Of a stretch of 31,115 nucleotides of DNA, positions 21,373 to 31,115 are shown one piece after another. This stretch comes from Prototheca cutis (taxonomy: Eukaryota; Chlorophyta; Trebouxiophyceae; Chlorellales; Chlorellaceae). The notes beneath the pieces were generated by a model. That model saw only the letters and a list, made by a program, of their open reading frames with translations, did not search any database and was not told the origin of the DNA. Location: NCBI GenBank assembly GCA_002897115.2, contig BCIH01000005.1:403834-434948 (forward strand), written 5' to 3'. Position 1 is the stretch's first letter, and each line of letters opens with the position of its first letter. The position numbers and the translations under genes are program-made.

Positions 21373-22050
21373 GGCGATGTGATCCTCAGACGACGTGTAT
21401 TTAAATTTAATCGTGATGAGTCGTGACCGCACCTAGTTTGCTTGCCGGCTCGAGACCTGCCGTCCCGGCCGACCGTGACGGTGGACGGTGCCCGCAAAAT
21501 CCTGGACGACGACAGGATTTGTCAACCTTCATGAGCAGGTCGCAGGGGCCGATGCTCACCATGAGCGGTCCATGACAGGCTGATTTGTAAACCATAATAC
21601 ACATATTTCAGATCCTATGCGTTCGCTGACCTCGTTCTAGCGCGTCCCACCAAAGGGCATCGCGGACAGCCCGATGGGGAGCCCGGACAGGTAGGCCGGT
21701 CCCCGGCTCACGGAGACAAGGCTTTGCAACGCCTTGCGACGGTGTATGTTTACACGCACAAGTGTCTACGAAAATTCGAATTATTATCAAAGAAACATGA
21801 TGTCCTTGGCTGCGGGGCAAGCTAGACAATCAGAGCATGCTGACAACGCCAGGGCGCCCCGCCACAGACACCAGCAGCAACACAGGTTCAAACAAAACTG
21901 GAATCCCATGACATTGCAACGGTGTAGTGGTGATTTGATCTCAAACTTCTCACCAGTTTCCAGGGCACGGTGGCCCCGCATGACAGACAGGGAGACCCAC
22001 GGCCAGCACCTCCGGTTGTGGACATTTGGAAGAAAGCGCGCCTTCCCACC
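21373..22050. other. Spacer between the two TspO genes, no gene seen
   Basis: 678 bp holding the promoter of copy A and the 3' UTR of copy B. It has an AT-rich patch near the copy A start (about 21400-21420, TTTAAATTTAA) that may be its TATA region. No tRNA, repeat or convincing ORF was found. Confidence 0.35.
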
Positions 22051-23239
22051 TCAAATCACCTTGGGACCAGGCTTGGCCTGCGGAATGGACGCTGTCAGCA
22101 TTGCTCGCTCACGGGCCCACCGCAGGTGGGAAGAACAGCACAGCCCCTGGCACGGTCTGGGACATGGCAGGCACCACGGTCCCGCACACCCCCTCACCTG
22201 GCCAGGCTTGTTGTTCAGCACATAGTACAAGTTCAGGGATGCCTCGTAGAGCAGCCAGGCGAGGTAAGGCCACATCACGTGTGCAGCCGTGGGGTCGACC
22301 TTGCGGAACTCGGCGATGGTGGCAAACGTCACGCCGATCAGGGCTGGCGGGGAATATTGGAAAGGAAGAAACAGCGTGTTTCGGAGGTCGTAAGTGTGGT
22401 GGGGCTTGGGAATGGCATTGTGGCAGGTGTGTGTCTACATAAAGGACAAGGCGAACAAACATTTCCAGCACATGCGCCATCTCAGTAACAGCTGCCCACA
22501 TGCAGGTCCCTTCCGCCCATACGCCCTGTCCATCCACACGTTCACACACAGTTTGCAGCAGCTTCTTACCTGTGAGGTCAACCAGTGCCAGCCGCATGGC
22601 CTTTGCCCCGAAGAACAGGGGCATGAAGGCGAAATTCAGCGCCAGCTGTCCCGCGTAGAGGTACATCGGCAGCTCAGGTGCACCGGCTTCCCAGACACGC
22701 CATGAAGCATAGCCCAGGGAGGCATACAGTGCCGTCCAGAGGGGCCCAAACACCCAGTCAGGTGCACGCCAGGAGGGCTGTGGGTGTGGGGCATGGTGCT
22801 TGTTAAAGGGGCCGGTCAGACGTGCAGCCAGGTCGGGGGGGGGGAGGGTGGTTCCCAGTGGGAGAAGCAACCAGCCTGACCCACGCCAGATGGCACGGGT
22901 CGACATGGCAGCCAGCATCCATGAGCGCGTCACAGGCCAACCGAGTCCTCGAGCCGCGTGCGGATTTACACTCCTACAGGGCCCTTGCGCCCCGCATACC
23001 ACACCTGCTTCAATCCCTTGAACCATGCGGATCTCGGAGCCTCCTGGACCGAGTACCCCGAGGCAAAGCCTCCGACGAGTGGGACGCCGATCGCCACCGC
23101 CTGCGAAAGATCAATACATTAGCTAATGAACAATCGGGCCGTTTGGGGGGTCACGGGCACAATGCACATCCATCGGAGGCGGGACCATGCGTCGCAGGCC
23201 GGTTCCCTCCGATACCAAGCTTGAGAAGCCTGAACCCAT
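22051..23239 (-). CDS. TSPO: TspO/MBR-family translocator protein, conserved copy B
   Basis: Minus-strand exons 23216-23239, 23005-23100, 22570-22777, 22198-22343 and 22051-22077 give 166 residues. It keeps the family signature well: SWRAPDWVFGPLWTALYASL, GYASWRVWEAG, AGQLALNFAFMPLFFGAKAM, then TFATIAEFRKVDP and MWPYLAWLLYEASLNLYYVL. Membrane translocator of the mitochondrial/plastid/ER type, binding tetrapyrroles or sterols; plant forms are stress-induced. The N-terminal exon (MGSGFSSL), the 96-nt second exon and the 208-nt third exon are the same sizes as in copy A. The last exon is 27 nt (AKPGPKVI). This is the likely ancestral-type copy of a tandem pair. Confidence 0.88.
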
Positions 23240-23624
23240 GTCGAGAGTCCTCGATCGTGGTCGCGTGAGGGCTAAATGCGCATCAGGTTCCAATCCGTAA
23301 CAACATTACCTCCCGAACTCTATTTCCATCGTTGAGGAATGGTTTTGCGGCGAGATCGGAACTCGCTACCCGCCAGCTTCGCGCTGACTGTCGGAAAGCA
23401 TGATTGGCTGTGGAACTGGCCCCCTTCGATTCAAGTGACCCGCACTCAACTGTTCGCTCTCTATTCATCTCTACTCACTATATGTAATTTACTAGATGCG
23501 CCTGGCATGGGAACGACTGAAAGGTTATGACACCGTTCTCATGACGAGCTGGGACCTTGCGTGCATCCTGGCTGGAGTCCTGGGGTCGGGTTCAGACAGT
23601 GCATGGCACCAGGGTCCGATGGTC
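23240..23624. other. Intergenic region upstream of TspO copy B, no gene seen
   Basis: 385 bp between the start of TspO copy B and the 3' end of the PDI gene, both on the minus strand. It is less GC-rich than its surroundings (23440-23500). No feature could be recognised. Confidence 0.35.
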
Positions 23625-26482
23625 TCAAAGCTCGTCGTTGTCGGCCATGAGGTCTTCCAGGGAAAATTCCTCCTCCAGGTCCAGTTTTCCTTCCTGACCG
23701 TCCCAGGGCTCTATGCTGGCAGGCGTCGCCAGCTCGCCACGCACGCTCTCCACACGCTCGCGCCCCTGTGTGCGCCGGGCAGAGGCGTGTGGGCGGCATC
23801 TAGACAGTTGCGTGCAATCTCTAGCAGCCAATCCACCAATCGGTCGACAGGAATCCCTGGAATCCTGCACGACGGACGCTCAACGCCTGTCCAGCCTCCA
23901 CCCCAACACCCCCAAACATCCCATCACCAACTCACCGTGCGGACGGCATGCACAAATTCCAGCACGTGCTCCTTGACAAAGGAGCTGCGCAGGCTGGCAA
24001 ACTTGGCCTTGGAGGGGTTGACCGCAACGAGGGCAGGGTAGCCATAGCCGCTGCATGGGGAGATTTGGGGGTGGGGTGGAAGGATTGGGGTTGGGGATGG
24101 TGGTCGTGCAGTGAGGCATCGATCCCGGGGCACCCCCCGGAGAAGCAGGCCCACCCGTTCACTCAAAACCCTAAACCCAACATTGCGCACCCGACGTCGA
24201 AATTAGCCTCCAGCTCCGGCTGTGAGCCGCCCTGGGACCAGGAAAATGAGAACGGCCGGTCCTTGAACTTGTCAGCAAGGTCCTTCAGGATCTGTTCGTA
24301 CGAGGGTTGGCATGGTAAAGGGCAGTTGTTTCGGCTGTTGGCCCAAGGAACGATGTTTGCAGCGGACCGAAACGGCCTGTGGGACAAGAGTTCCTCCTGG
24401 TGTTCTGCCGTGCGGTCCTGGACCAGCCGTGAGTTGGCATGGCGTCGGAACACGCTGTCAAACACCGTGAGCATCCGGCGCCTGAACAACCAGCACCACA
24501 TTGAAGCAAATCCAACAGCTATTCCTTCTGCTTTGCACCTGGATATCCGCGTTCCTTCCCTCGACACCCGCGTCGAGAATATGGGGCAGAAAGGCGATGA
24601 AGCACAGCTGCCGGGGCTGCGCGGCACCGCCACCTGCGGCAGCGGGGGGGGCCGGGCGGTTGCTCACGTGCGTGTCGGTGGGTGGGAAATCCGTTGCGCA
24701 TGCGGGTTTTTCCCCTTTCAACGAATGCACAGACCATCAAGAGGGAAGGGGGCCCCTGAAATACAACATTGTGCGCAGCAGGCCCCATGCCCTGCAAGAT
24801 ATCAATCCCACAGCACCACCGGCCGTACCCTCGCCATCGCCCACGCAGTTCTCCATCCACACATGCTCATCCACAATCTCCAGCACCTGCAACCCGACAT
24901 GCGAGGTTGTGGTGGGGCAGCAGGTCTGACATGCAGTTTACCAGGGTCCATGCTGCATCTGTGCTGGAAAAAGGAAACTGGGACACACAAGCATTCACAC
25001 CCACAAGGCCAGACAATATCCCAACCCGGACCACCACCCACCTCTGGGGGGGGTGCGGTCGTGGCCCATTTTCCCATGGCAAATGCTGCCAGAGAATCGA
25101 GATCGCGACCGCCTTGGTAGTCCTGTGCTCGATCGTCACCCTTGTCAAACCACTTGAGCGTCGGGTAGCCTTGAACGCCAAACTCCTGGCAGGTCTGGGA
25201 AGAAGCGGTGCAGTCCACCGCCGCAACCCGGACCTTGCCCGCCAACTGGCTCGCCAGCTGCGTCCAGGTCGGCTTGAGGGCCTGGCAGTGCCCGCACTGC
25301 CGTTGTGTGTGGAGACCGTGGGTGGTCGGGTGGGTAGGGTGGGGGTTGGGGTGTGTGTGTGTGCAAGGACGTCTGAGTATGACAGTCCGAGCATGTCACG
25401 CAGGCACATTGGACGGAAATGGCATCGCAGTCGACGCCGCCACGCACCCACGGCGCAAAAAATTCCACAAACAGTGGGCTCTCCGACTCGGACAGCGCGC
25501 TGTGGAAGGTGGCATCATCCAGCTCCAGCACATCTGCGGCGATTACACGGGTCGCTTGTGAACGAGGTTTGGGTGCTCTGCGCGCTGCGCAGCCGACCCC
25601 TCCCCCAATCCCAGCACACCAGTCGCATGCACGGATGCACGCCCATGTCCATCCACAAATACTATCCACACCTGTGGCCATGTAGAAACCCTTGGAGCCC
25701 TCCGTTGTGCCCTGGCTCGTGCGTCCCCTGGCGCGGGCGCCGTCCGATCCGTCGCCCCCGCTTCCCCCCAGTCTCTTCTCGGCGACCTTGCCTGCCTGGC
25801 CCAGTGCCCAGCGGGCAATGTCCAGCGCGGTCCTTGGGCCCTTGTACTCCACTGCCCGGGGTGCCTTGCCTGCACCCCGGGAGACCAGGAGCTTGATGGT
25901 GGGAAAGCCCTTGATGCCAAACTCCGCGGCAGCCGCCTTCTCGGCATCGACATCGACCGCGGCGACAGTGAGCAGTCCCTGCAGTGCCGACGCCACCTTT
26001 TCCCTGCAATCATGATAATTATGTTGATGGATACACAGGTAGGGATCGTTGGTGGAGCAGCAGAGAATGGTGGGAGGCCACAATCGCTGCGCAAGCTTCC
26101 GCGGCAGCAGTACATACAGGCATCGCCCCCACACGACGCGCTCTCACCATTCTGGCTTCAGGTTCTTGCAGTGGCCACACTGCAGAAAAACCATGAGATA
26201 AGGGTGGGTTGTATGTGTTGCAAGGCACCAGCCAGGGATTGATTGGGGTGCTCATGCGATCTGCCGCCCGGACTGCCGGTCCCACCGCCCGCCCCGGCCT
26301 ACCCAGGGAGCGAAAAACTCCACCAGCACAATGCCCCTTTTCTCCAATGCGCTGGCCAATTTTGGTGCTGTCAGGACCTTGACATTGCTGTCGGCGCCAT
26401 ACAGCCCGGCGCAGGTGTGGACGCACGAGAGGAGGAGCAGGCAGACGACCGCGCCGAGACCTCCCCCGCGCACGGTCGCCAT
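23625..26482 (-). CDS. PDIA6: Protein disulfide isomerase, PDIA6/P5 type
   Basis: Ten minus-strand exons: 26303-26482, 26148-26179, 25672-26003, 25448-25554, 25042-25296, 24829-24886, 24539-24633, 24191-24291, 23936-24050 and 23625-23765, giving 471 residues. It makes and shuffles disulfides in the ER lumen. A signal peptide (hydrophobic AVVCLLLLSC core, ending near CAG) is followed by two thioredoxin-like a domains with CGHC active sites at 61-64 and 218-221, both preceded by VEFFAPW. The linker is Gly/Arg-rich. The C-terminal b-like domain carries the P5 hallmark QLCFIAFLPHILDAGVEGRN, then GGYGYPALVAVN and EPWDGQEGKLDLEEEF. The protein ends NDEL, an ER-retention signal. The acidic tail is typical of P5. 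All junctions are GT-AG with matching phase; the short exon 6 is the least certain. Confidence 0.9.
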
Positions 26483-27514
26483 GTCGCTATGCACAAGAGA
26501 ATCCCCTTACTCGTCAATAATAAATAAAAACAAATAACAATGCATTCCGGGAAGTGCGCGATCACGTTGAAAGAGACCGTTCTGGAGCCTGCAGGTCACA
26601 GGCCGGCTCGCAATGCGGGCCGGATGCCCATGTCGCATAGTGACCCCCCCCCCCTTCGCGGCAAGAGCGCAGCGATGGCCATCAAGGCAAGCCAGCGGCC
26701 CTCAGAAGGAGCAAAATGAGCCACTGCACGTTCCTTCAAAGACATGGTCACCTATCCTATGTTTGATGATGCGGGAAGTTCATGCATCCATCTGGGCTGC
26801 CAGGCACAGAGGAGGATCTGCGGGTCGGTCGGCCGGCCGGCCAGCCCAAAGACTTTCGATACAAGCCTTCTAGATCCGAGGCCAAGACTGTTCCCATTCC
26901 AGAGCCGAAGCTCGTGCGAGTCTTCAACTCGTGCATGACTGCACGTGGTTTGTGGTGCATGCTTTGCGTTCGGTTCATCCGGCATACCATGCAGTGCATG
27001 CCATCAAGCAGCAGCACAGCAGATGTCCTGGCACACGCCTTGAAGAGCACATGTGTATGGATGCCCATTTCGATTGGAAGAGGGCCTCGCGCCTTTGATA
27101 TCCGCTTTTGGCTCCTGTCGTAGCACCTGCCAGTACCTGCGAGTGTCCGCATAAGACCGGAAGCGATGCAGAGCTCCTTGTCATCCTGTTTATCCGCATC
27201 GCACTGTCTATCCTGCACTGAGAAACACGTTTCACCTAGTAATATAAACACCATGGCCTTCTGAATGCCCCCCCCCGCTGCCGGTCCAGCACTCTCCCGT
27301 CTTCCTCGAGGCAACCAAGGGTCTTTCGAGGCTGTGCCGGTTATGACGCTCCTTTGACGGGAGCCGATGGGCAGGAGCATCCATTGTGAAGAATTGCCGC
27401 ATCGATGTGCGACATTTTTTGAGATTTAATCCGCGCGCTCATGCGCTGAGACACGGCGTCGTGCGAAAGAAAGGGGCGCCGGACGTGTCGGAAGTGACTG
27501 ATCGGAAGTGACGG
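26483..27514. promoter_or_regulatory. 1-kb divergent intergenic region, PDI / GT77 gene
   Basis: The longest gene-free stretch in the window. It should contain both promoters. Visible features are an AT-rich segment just upstream of the PDI start (26515-26545), a run of 12 C around 26645, and a GGTCGGTCGGCCGGCCGGCC short tandem/palindrome near 26825. Open frames of 113 residues (+, 26782-27123) and 207 residues (-, 26757-27380) overlap each other and match nothing I recognise. They are judged chance ORFs in GC-rich DNA. Confidence 0.35.
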
Positions 27515-28789
27515 ATGGGGATGGCTCATCGCTCCATGCACGAGACCTCCGCATTCACAGTCGCAGCTGGTATAGGATTCGTGTTCCTGGTACGATAATA
27601 CGATTATGTATTTTTGCATTTCGTTCATGTGATGTGAGATCATGCTGGGCGGCGGAGGACGGGTGGGTTCGGTGCTCAACCCTGTCCATTCCTGGCTCAT
27701 CTTCAGACCCTGGTCACATTTGGGGGCAGCCCCGCGCCATGGAACACGCGCGTATCCATCATTGGCGGCGCCATTCCTGAGAACTCAAAGGGTCTGGGGT
27801 TTGAGATGGCGGACGCCGACGGCTGCAACCACGGTGCGGACGGAGCTCTTCGGGACCTTGCCTGGCGAGCCGCCAAGGAAGGGGAAGTGTTCCTCACCTT
27901 CACCGATTCCAACTACATGGACCTTGCGCTGTCGTGGGCCCACGGGGCACACAAAGCCGGAATTGACAACATCGTGGTCGGAGTATTGGACTTGACTGCT
28001 GAGGCGGTGCGTGCGGCTGAAGCTGCTTTTGGGGCGCAGCATATCCCCAGGGTCACGCATTAAGTGGAGGCCAATGCCACTGCGTGGGGGCTGCCCCTTC
28101 TCAAATATTCAGAACCATGCCTCCACCAACATCCATGCAGGCACTGAGCGCTGCGGGGATTCCCGTGGTCCCCTTGTACGACCCGGCCAGGCCGCCCCTC
28201 CGCACTCGGCCAGGGGTAACATTTGGGACACCCGAGTTCAAGTACATGAACCGTGCCAAGATGGCCCTGCCTCTGCGCTTCCTCGATCTGGGCCTGAACG
28301 TGACCATCATGGACACCGATGCGCACATTGTGGCGGATCCACGGCCTTTCTGGTGCCGCTTCCCAGAACTGGACATGCTGTTCCACGTCAATCAGATGGG
28401 CAGCACGCTGGCACCTGGCGACGACGGCCTGGAGCCCGCGGGGGCGGCGGACAGCGCGTTCAACGTTGGCATCCTCGTGCTGCGTAACCGCCCCGTTGTG
28501 CGCAGCTTCATGCGCGTCTGGCTGCTGGACGTGCTCGCTGGGGATGAACCCTGGGAACAGGCCGTGTTCAACGAGATGCTTAAACTGGGCGGGCTGCAGC
28601 TCCCTGCCCCCGGCGACTCCGACCGCTCCATCTGGGGCTGGCGTAAGCGTGTAAGGTTTGGCATCCTGCCGGCTGCATCTTTCGGCAACGCCCACACCGC
28701 AGTGATCTTGAAGCTGCACGAGAGACTGGGTCTGCCCCAGGTGTGCATATCTGTTTTTCATTTTATTTTATTTTTTTTCTTTTTTTTTT

Positions 28790-28844
<55 letters not shown>

Positions 28845-30212
28845 ACCGAGGGTCGCTGTGTCGAGATGGGCAGTGGAATGCGCCGAGCTTACCGACCTGC
28901 TGTCCACTGCACCATGCATGCCTTGCTGAAAACTTCCCCCCTCCACCACAACCATTGCTGATCATGACGGTGCCTCCGTATGCGCTCACACCGACGTCGT
29001 TACCCCGCCTGACCCCTGGGCACCATGCAGTACACGCTGCACACCGTGGCGGCTCACAACGGACCTTCGGGAAAGCGGCACCGGCTGCGGGAGGCTGGTG
29101 TGCTTTATGACCCGCCCGAGTACTACCAGGGTCGCTTCCTGTCCATGAACCTCACTCCACCGACCGTGCCAGAGGATATGGGCAGCTGGCCAGCAAACAG
29201 GACATATGACATGATGCTCCTGCACATGCAGGGTGTCCGACAGCAGCTGCAGGATGTCAGAGCCGGTCTAGCACTTGCCCTGGCGCTCAACAGGACATTC
29301 GTCTTCCCCAGGGTGCGATAGGCATGGAAAATGGAAAGGCAGAAAGTCCGGTGCACGCCAATGCAATGGCCGGGGTTGTCGGACTGGAGGTGGGCGGGGT
29401 GCACGGGGCGGTGCTTCAAACACCTGGCAACCTCAGTGGGCAATGACCTCTTACCTTGGTCACTCGCGGCACAAACCCCCTACAGATCCAGTGCATCTGT
29501 GACACGAGCTGGGGCGCGCTGTCTTTTTGCAAGATCAACCGCCCCGAAGAGCGCGACGCGGTGTTCACGTGCCCGCTGGACGTCTTGATGAGCATCGAAG
29601 GTCTGTTTGGCAAGCTAGCACAAGAGGAGTTTGGTGCACCCATCCAAGTTCGGGCCTTCAGCTTCCTCGACAGCCCCGACTATCCAGCGGAGACGGAGGT
29701 GCGCTGGGCGCTGGCTTGCGTTCTTTGTGTTCCGGCTGAAGCAAGGCGGGGCATGGCCTTGAGGTTTGTCTCGAGAATGATTCGTCCCCCGGGCAGCGTG
29801 GACATGTACCTGGTGATGATGGTGTCATCTTGTGGTGATGGACCTCCGGGGCATCACCTGCACACCACCATACCCTTCAACCCCTCAAAATGCGCAGGAT
29901 GATGTGGTGACTGTGGCCGGCGCCGGGAATGCCTCGGGCCTGGCCGGCGTGGCCCTGCCTCCCCGCAGCAGCGAGCATGCCATCATCAGCGGCTTGGCCG
30001 CGCATGCCGGTGTCAGACGGTTGCACTTTACGGATCCGCAGGCGCTGTGGACCGCCTTTGATGATGCTGATGCTGAAGCTGCATTTGACCATCGGTTCCT
30101 GTCGGCCCTGGGGCCCTGGTGCTGCTGGCAGGGACCGGGGGGCCGGAAAGAGATGCGATATGCGGAGTTTTTCCAGCGAAATGACAGCCAGGCTGCAGCC
30201 CTTGCAGCCTGA
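27515..30212 (+). CDS. GT77 nucleotide-sugar glycosyltransferase, XEG113-like
   Basis: Six exons: 27515-27589, 27707-28006, 28141-28740, 29031-29312, 29486-29698 and 29898-30212, giving 594 residues (plant XEG113 is about 640). Likely type II Golgi enzyme: a short cytosolic N-terminus, then a hydrophobic anchor formed across the first junction (AFTVAAGIGFVFL joined to TLVTF). The catalytic part matches nucleotide-diphospho-sugar transferases (GT77): VFLTFTDSNYMDLALSWAHG, GIDNIVVGVLD, FKYMNRAKM, then the metal-binding DTD motif at 183-185 (VTIMDTDAHIVADP). The C-terminal half has KRHRLREAGVLYDPPEYYQG, LALNRTFVFPR and IQCICDTSWGAL, resembling XEG113, an arabinosyltransferase of extensin-type glycoproteins. 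The first exon is inferred from a splice that restores an in-frame anchor; start could be 27521. Donor sugar and acceptor are not shown by sequence. Confidence 0.8.
28780..28843 (+). repeat. T20-G44 double homopolymer in an intron
   Basis: Twenty T (28780-28799) followed directly by forty-four G (28800-28843), inside intron 3 (28741-29030) of the GT77 gene. T-rich DNA precedes it from about 28753. The second long G run in the window, also on the sense strand of an intron. Confidence 0.9.
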
Positions 30213-30796
30213 TCCCGTCTCACAAGTGCAGCCAGGGTGTGGCCGGGCCCAGCACACGCTGCACTGCCCAGCAGAACCCGACATGCCACAGGTGCCCTTG
30301 CATGATGCATGGCACTGTGATCCGGAGATGCAGTCTACTGCATGGACCATGCGATATGAAACCTTTCATTTTAAGAATGTTGCTGCCGCATCTCACCGGT
30401 TGGCACTCAGCCAGCTGGTCGGTGGCCCAGAGTGATGAACCCTGCTGTGAACTGCAACGCATCGTGGATCCCTCCAACGCCGCAACCACTGTGTGGGGAC
30501 CTGATGGCGTTTGATGTTTGTTGGACTCTGTACCCGATATGTATGCTGCCCTCCCATGGACAGCGTCTTCCTGCTCTCTGGCCTTTTCCTGCATCTTTGG
30601 GACGCCCCTCACAGATGCGGCCCTGCTCCAGACATGCATTTCTCCTAGAGCAGCAATGATTGTGTTCTGGGATTGTCATTTGATTAAGCAATTCCATCGC
30701 CCATGTGAAAAGTTTGACACTAGAAAGATCCATCCCAACCGTACAGCTGTGCGCGCGATTTGTACCCCTGCTCCCCCGCCCGAGCAGCTGTTCGGG
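30213..30796. other. Region between GT77 stop and the right Fanzor element end, no gene seen
   Basis: About 580 bp holding the GT77 3' UTR and the flank of the right-hand mobile element. The overlapping ORFs on both strands (up to 139 residues) resemble nothing known. If the right element makes a guide RNA, its guide would be the minus-strand DNA just below 30797. Confidence 0.35.
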
Positions 30797-31115
30797 GCTG
30801 TACCATGCAGGGCAAAAATAATGCAACCAGCTCAGCCAGCAACAGCGTCACATCACCCCGGGGGTTGCTGGGCATCACTGACGGCCGAAAATTTTCACTC
30901 TGCATGGCAATAGGAAGGTGGATGACCATCTTAATGATGGACCACCTCCGGGACTGTTCTGTTTTCCCTTCCCGGGCCAAGGAGCCCAGGGTTCCTTGCC
31001 CCAGAAAGGGAGCCCCCAGGGTTTCGACCCCGGGGCTGCTTTCCCTTTCCGGGGAAGGGAAGGAGCCCCGGGAGTTCCCACCCCCATTGGAAGGCTATAA
31101 CCTCCCAGGATGGAT
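30797..31115 (-). mobile_element. 3' noncoding end of a second Fanzor element, inverted right copy
   Basis: Read on the minus strand from the window edge, this matches 688-995 from the base just after the nuclease stop codon to the shared end GGTACAGC, with scattered substitutions and a few indels of 1-6 bases. The nuclease ORF would therefore end just outside the window, on the minus strand. The hairpin stems are kept: on the plus strand 30966-30976 pairs with 31000-31010, using G-U pairs where the left copy has G-C. GCTGCTCGG occurs just beyond the end on the minus strand (30780-30788), as it does at the left copy. Confidence 0.75.

Noticed and set aside
26757..27380. 207-residue minus-strand ORF between PDI and the GT77 gene
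   Set aside because: No recognisable motif, overlaps an equally long plus-strand ORF, and lies where two divergent promoters are expected.
28755..28989. Minus-strand ORFs with Pro and Lys runs
   Set aside because: Created by the G44 and T20 tracts inside a GT77 intron.
29805..29897. Possible C/D-box snoRNA in GT77 intron 5 (GTGATGATGG)
   Set aside because: A C-box-like motif is present but no CTGA D box with a terminal stem follows before the splice acceptor.

Overview
The window looks like nuclear DNA of a green alga, probably a GC-rich chlorophyte (Trebouxiophyceae-like; the class is an inference). Most genes are split by many short introns (about 80-290 bp) with GT-AG borders. The gene content is plant-lineage: an anthranilate synthase with a plastid-type leader, a DEG9-type protease, an XEG113-like GT77 glycosyltransferase and an SCI1-like protein, plus a histone cluster of the algal kind with 3' stem-loops. 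I rebuilt exon structures by hand from splice borders, reading phase and family alignments recalled from memory. No computation was run.

Layout. 1-995 is the 3' end of a Fanzor-type (eukaryotic TnpB-like) mobile element: the RuvC/zinc-finger C-terminus, then about 310 bp of conserved noncoding DNA. Next come a mitochondrial ribosomal protein uL29m gene (-) and, divergent from it, anthranilate synthase alpha (+). EBP2 (-, rRNA processing) and an SCI1-like gene (+) form the next divergent pair, followed by DEG9 protease (-) divergent from EMC2 (+), and V-ATPase subunit E (+). 17.2-20.0 kb is an intronless histone quartet arranged as two divergent pairs, H4/H3 and H2B/H2A. Two tandem TspO/MBR translocator paralogs (-) follow, then a PDIA6/P5-type protein disulfide isomerase (-) divergent from a GT77 glycosyltransferase (+). 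The window ends at 30797-31115 with an inverted copy of the same Fanzor-element 3' end.

The host genes are housekeeping functions (translation, ribosome biogenesis, ER folding and membrane-protein insertion, tryptophan synthesis, chromatin, vacuolar acidification, wall glycoprotein glycosylation) with no pathway linking them. The most unusual parts are (i) the inverted Fanzor-element ends at both edges, whose noncoding DNA folds into hairpins in which the two copies differ only by pairing-preserving C-to-T changes in one stem; and (ii) the histone genes, which share a GGTGTT-N4-AACACC stem-loop and also a GGAAA(C/T) motif 10-12 nt further downstream, resembling the metazoan histone downstream element.
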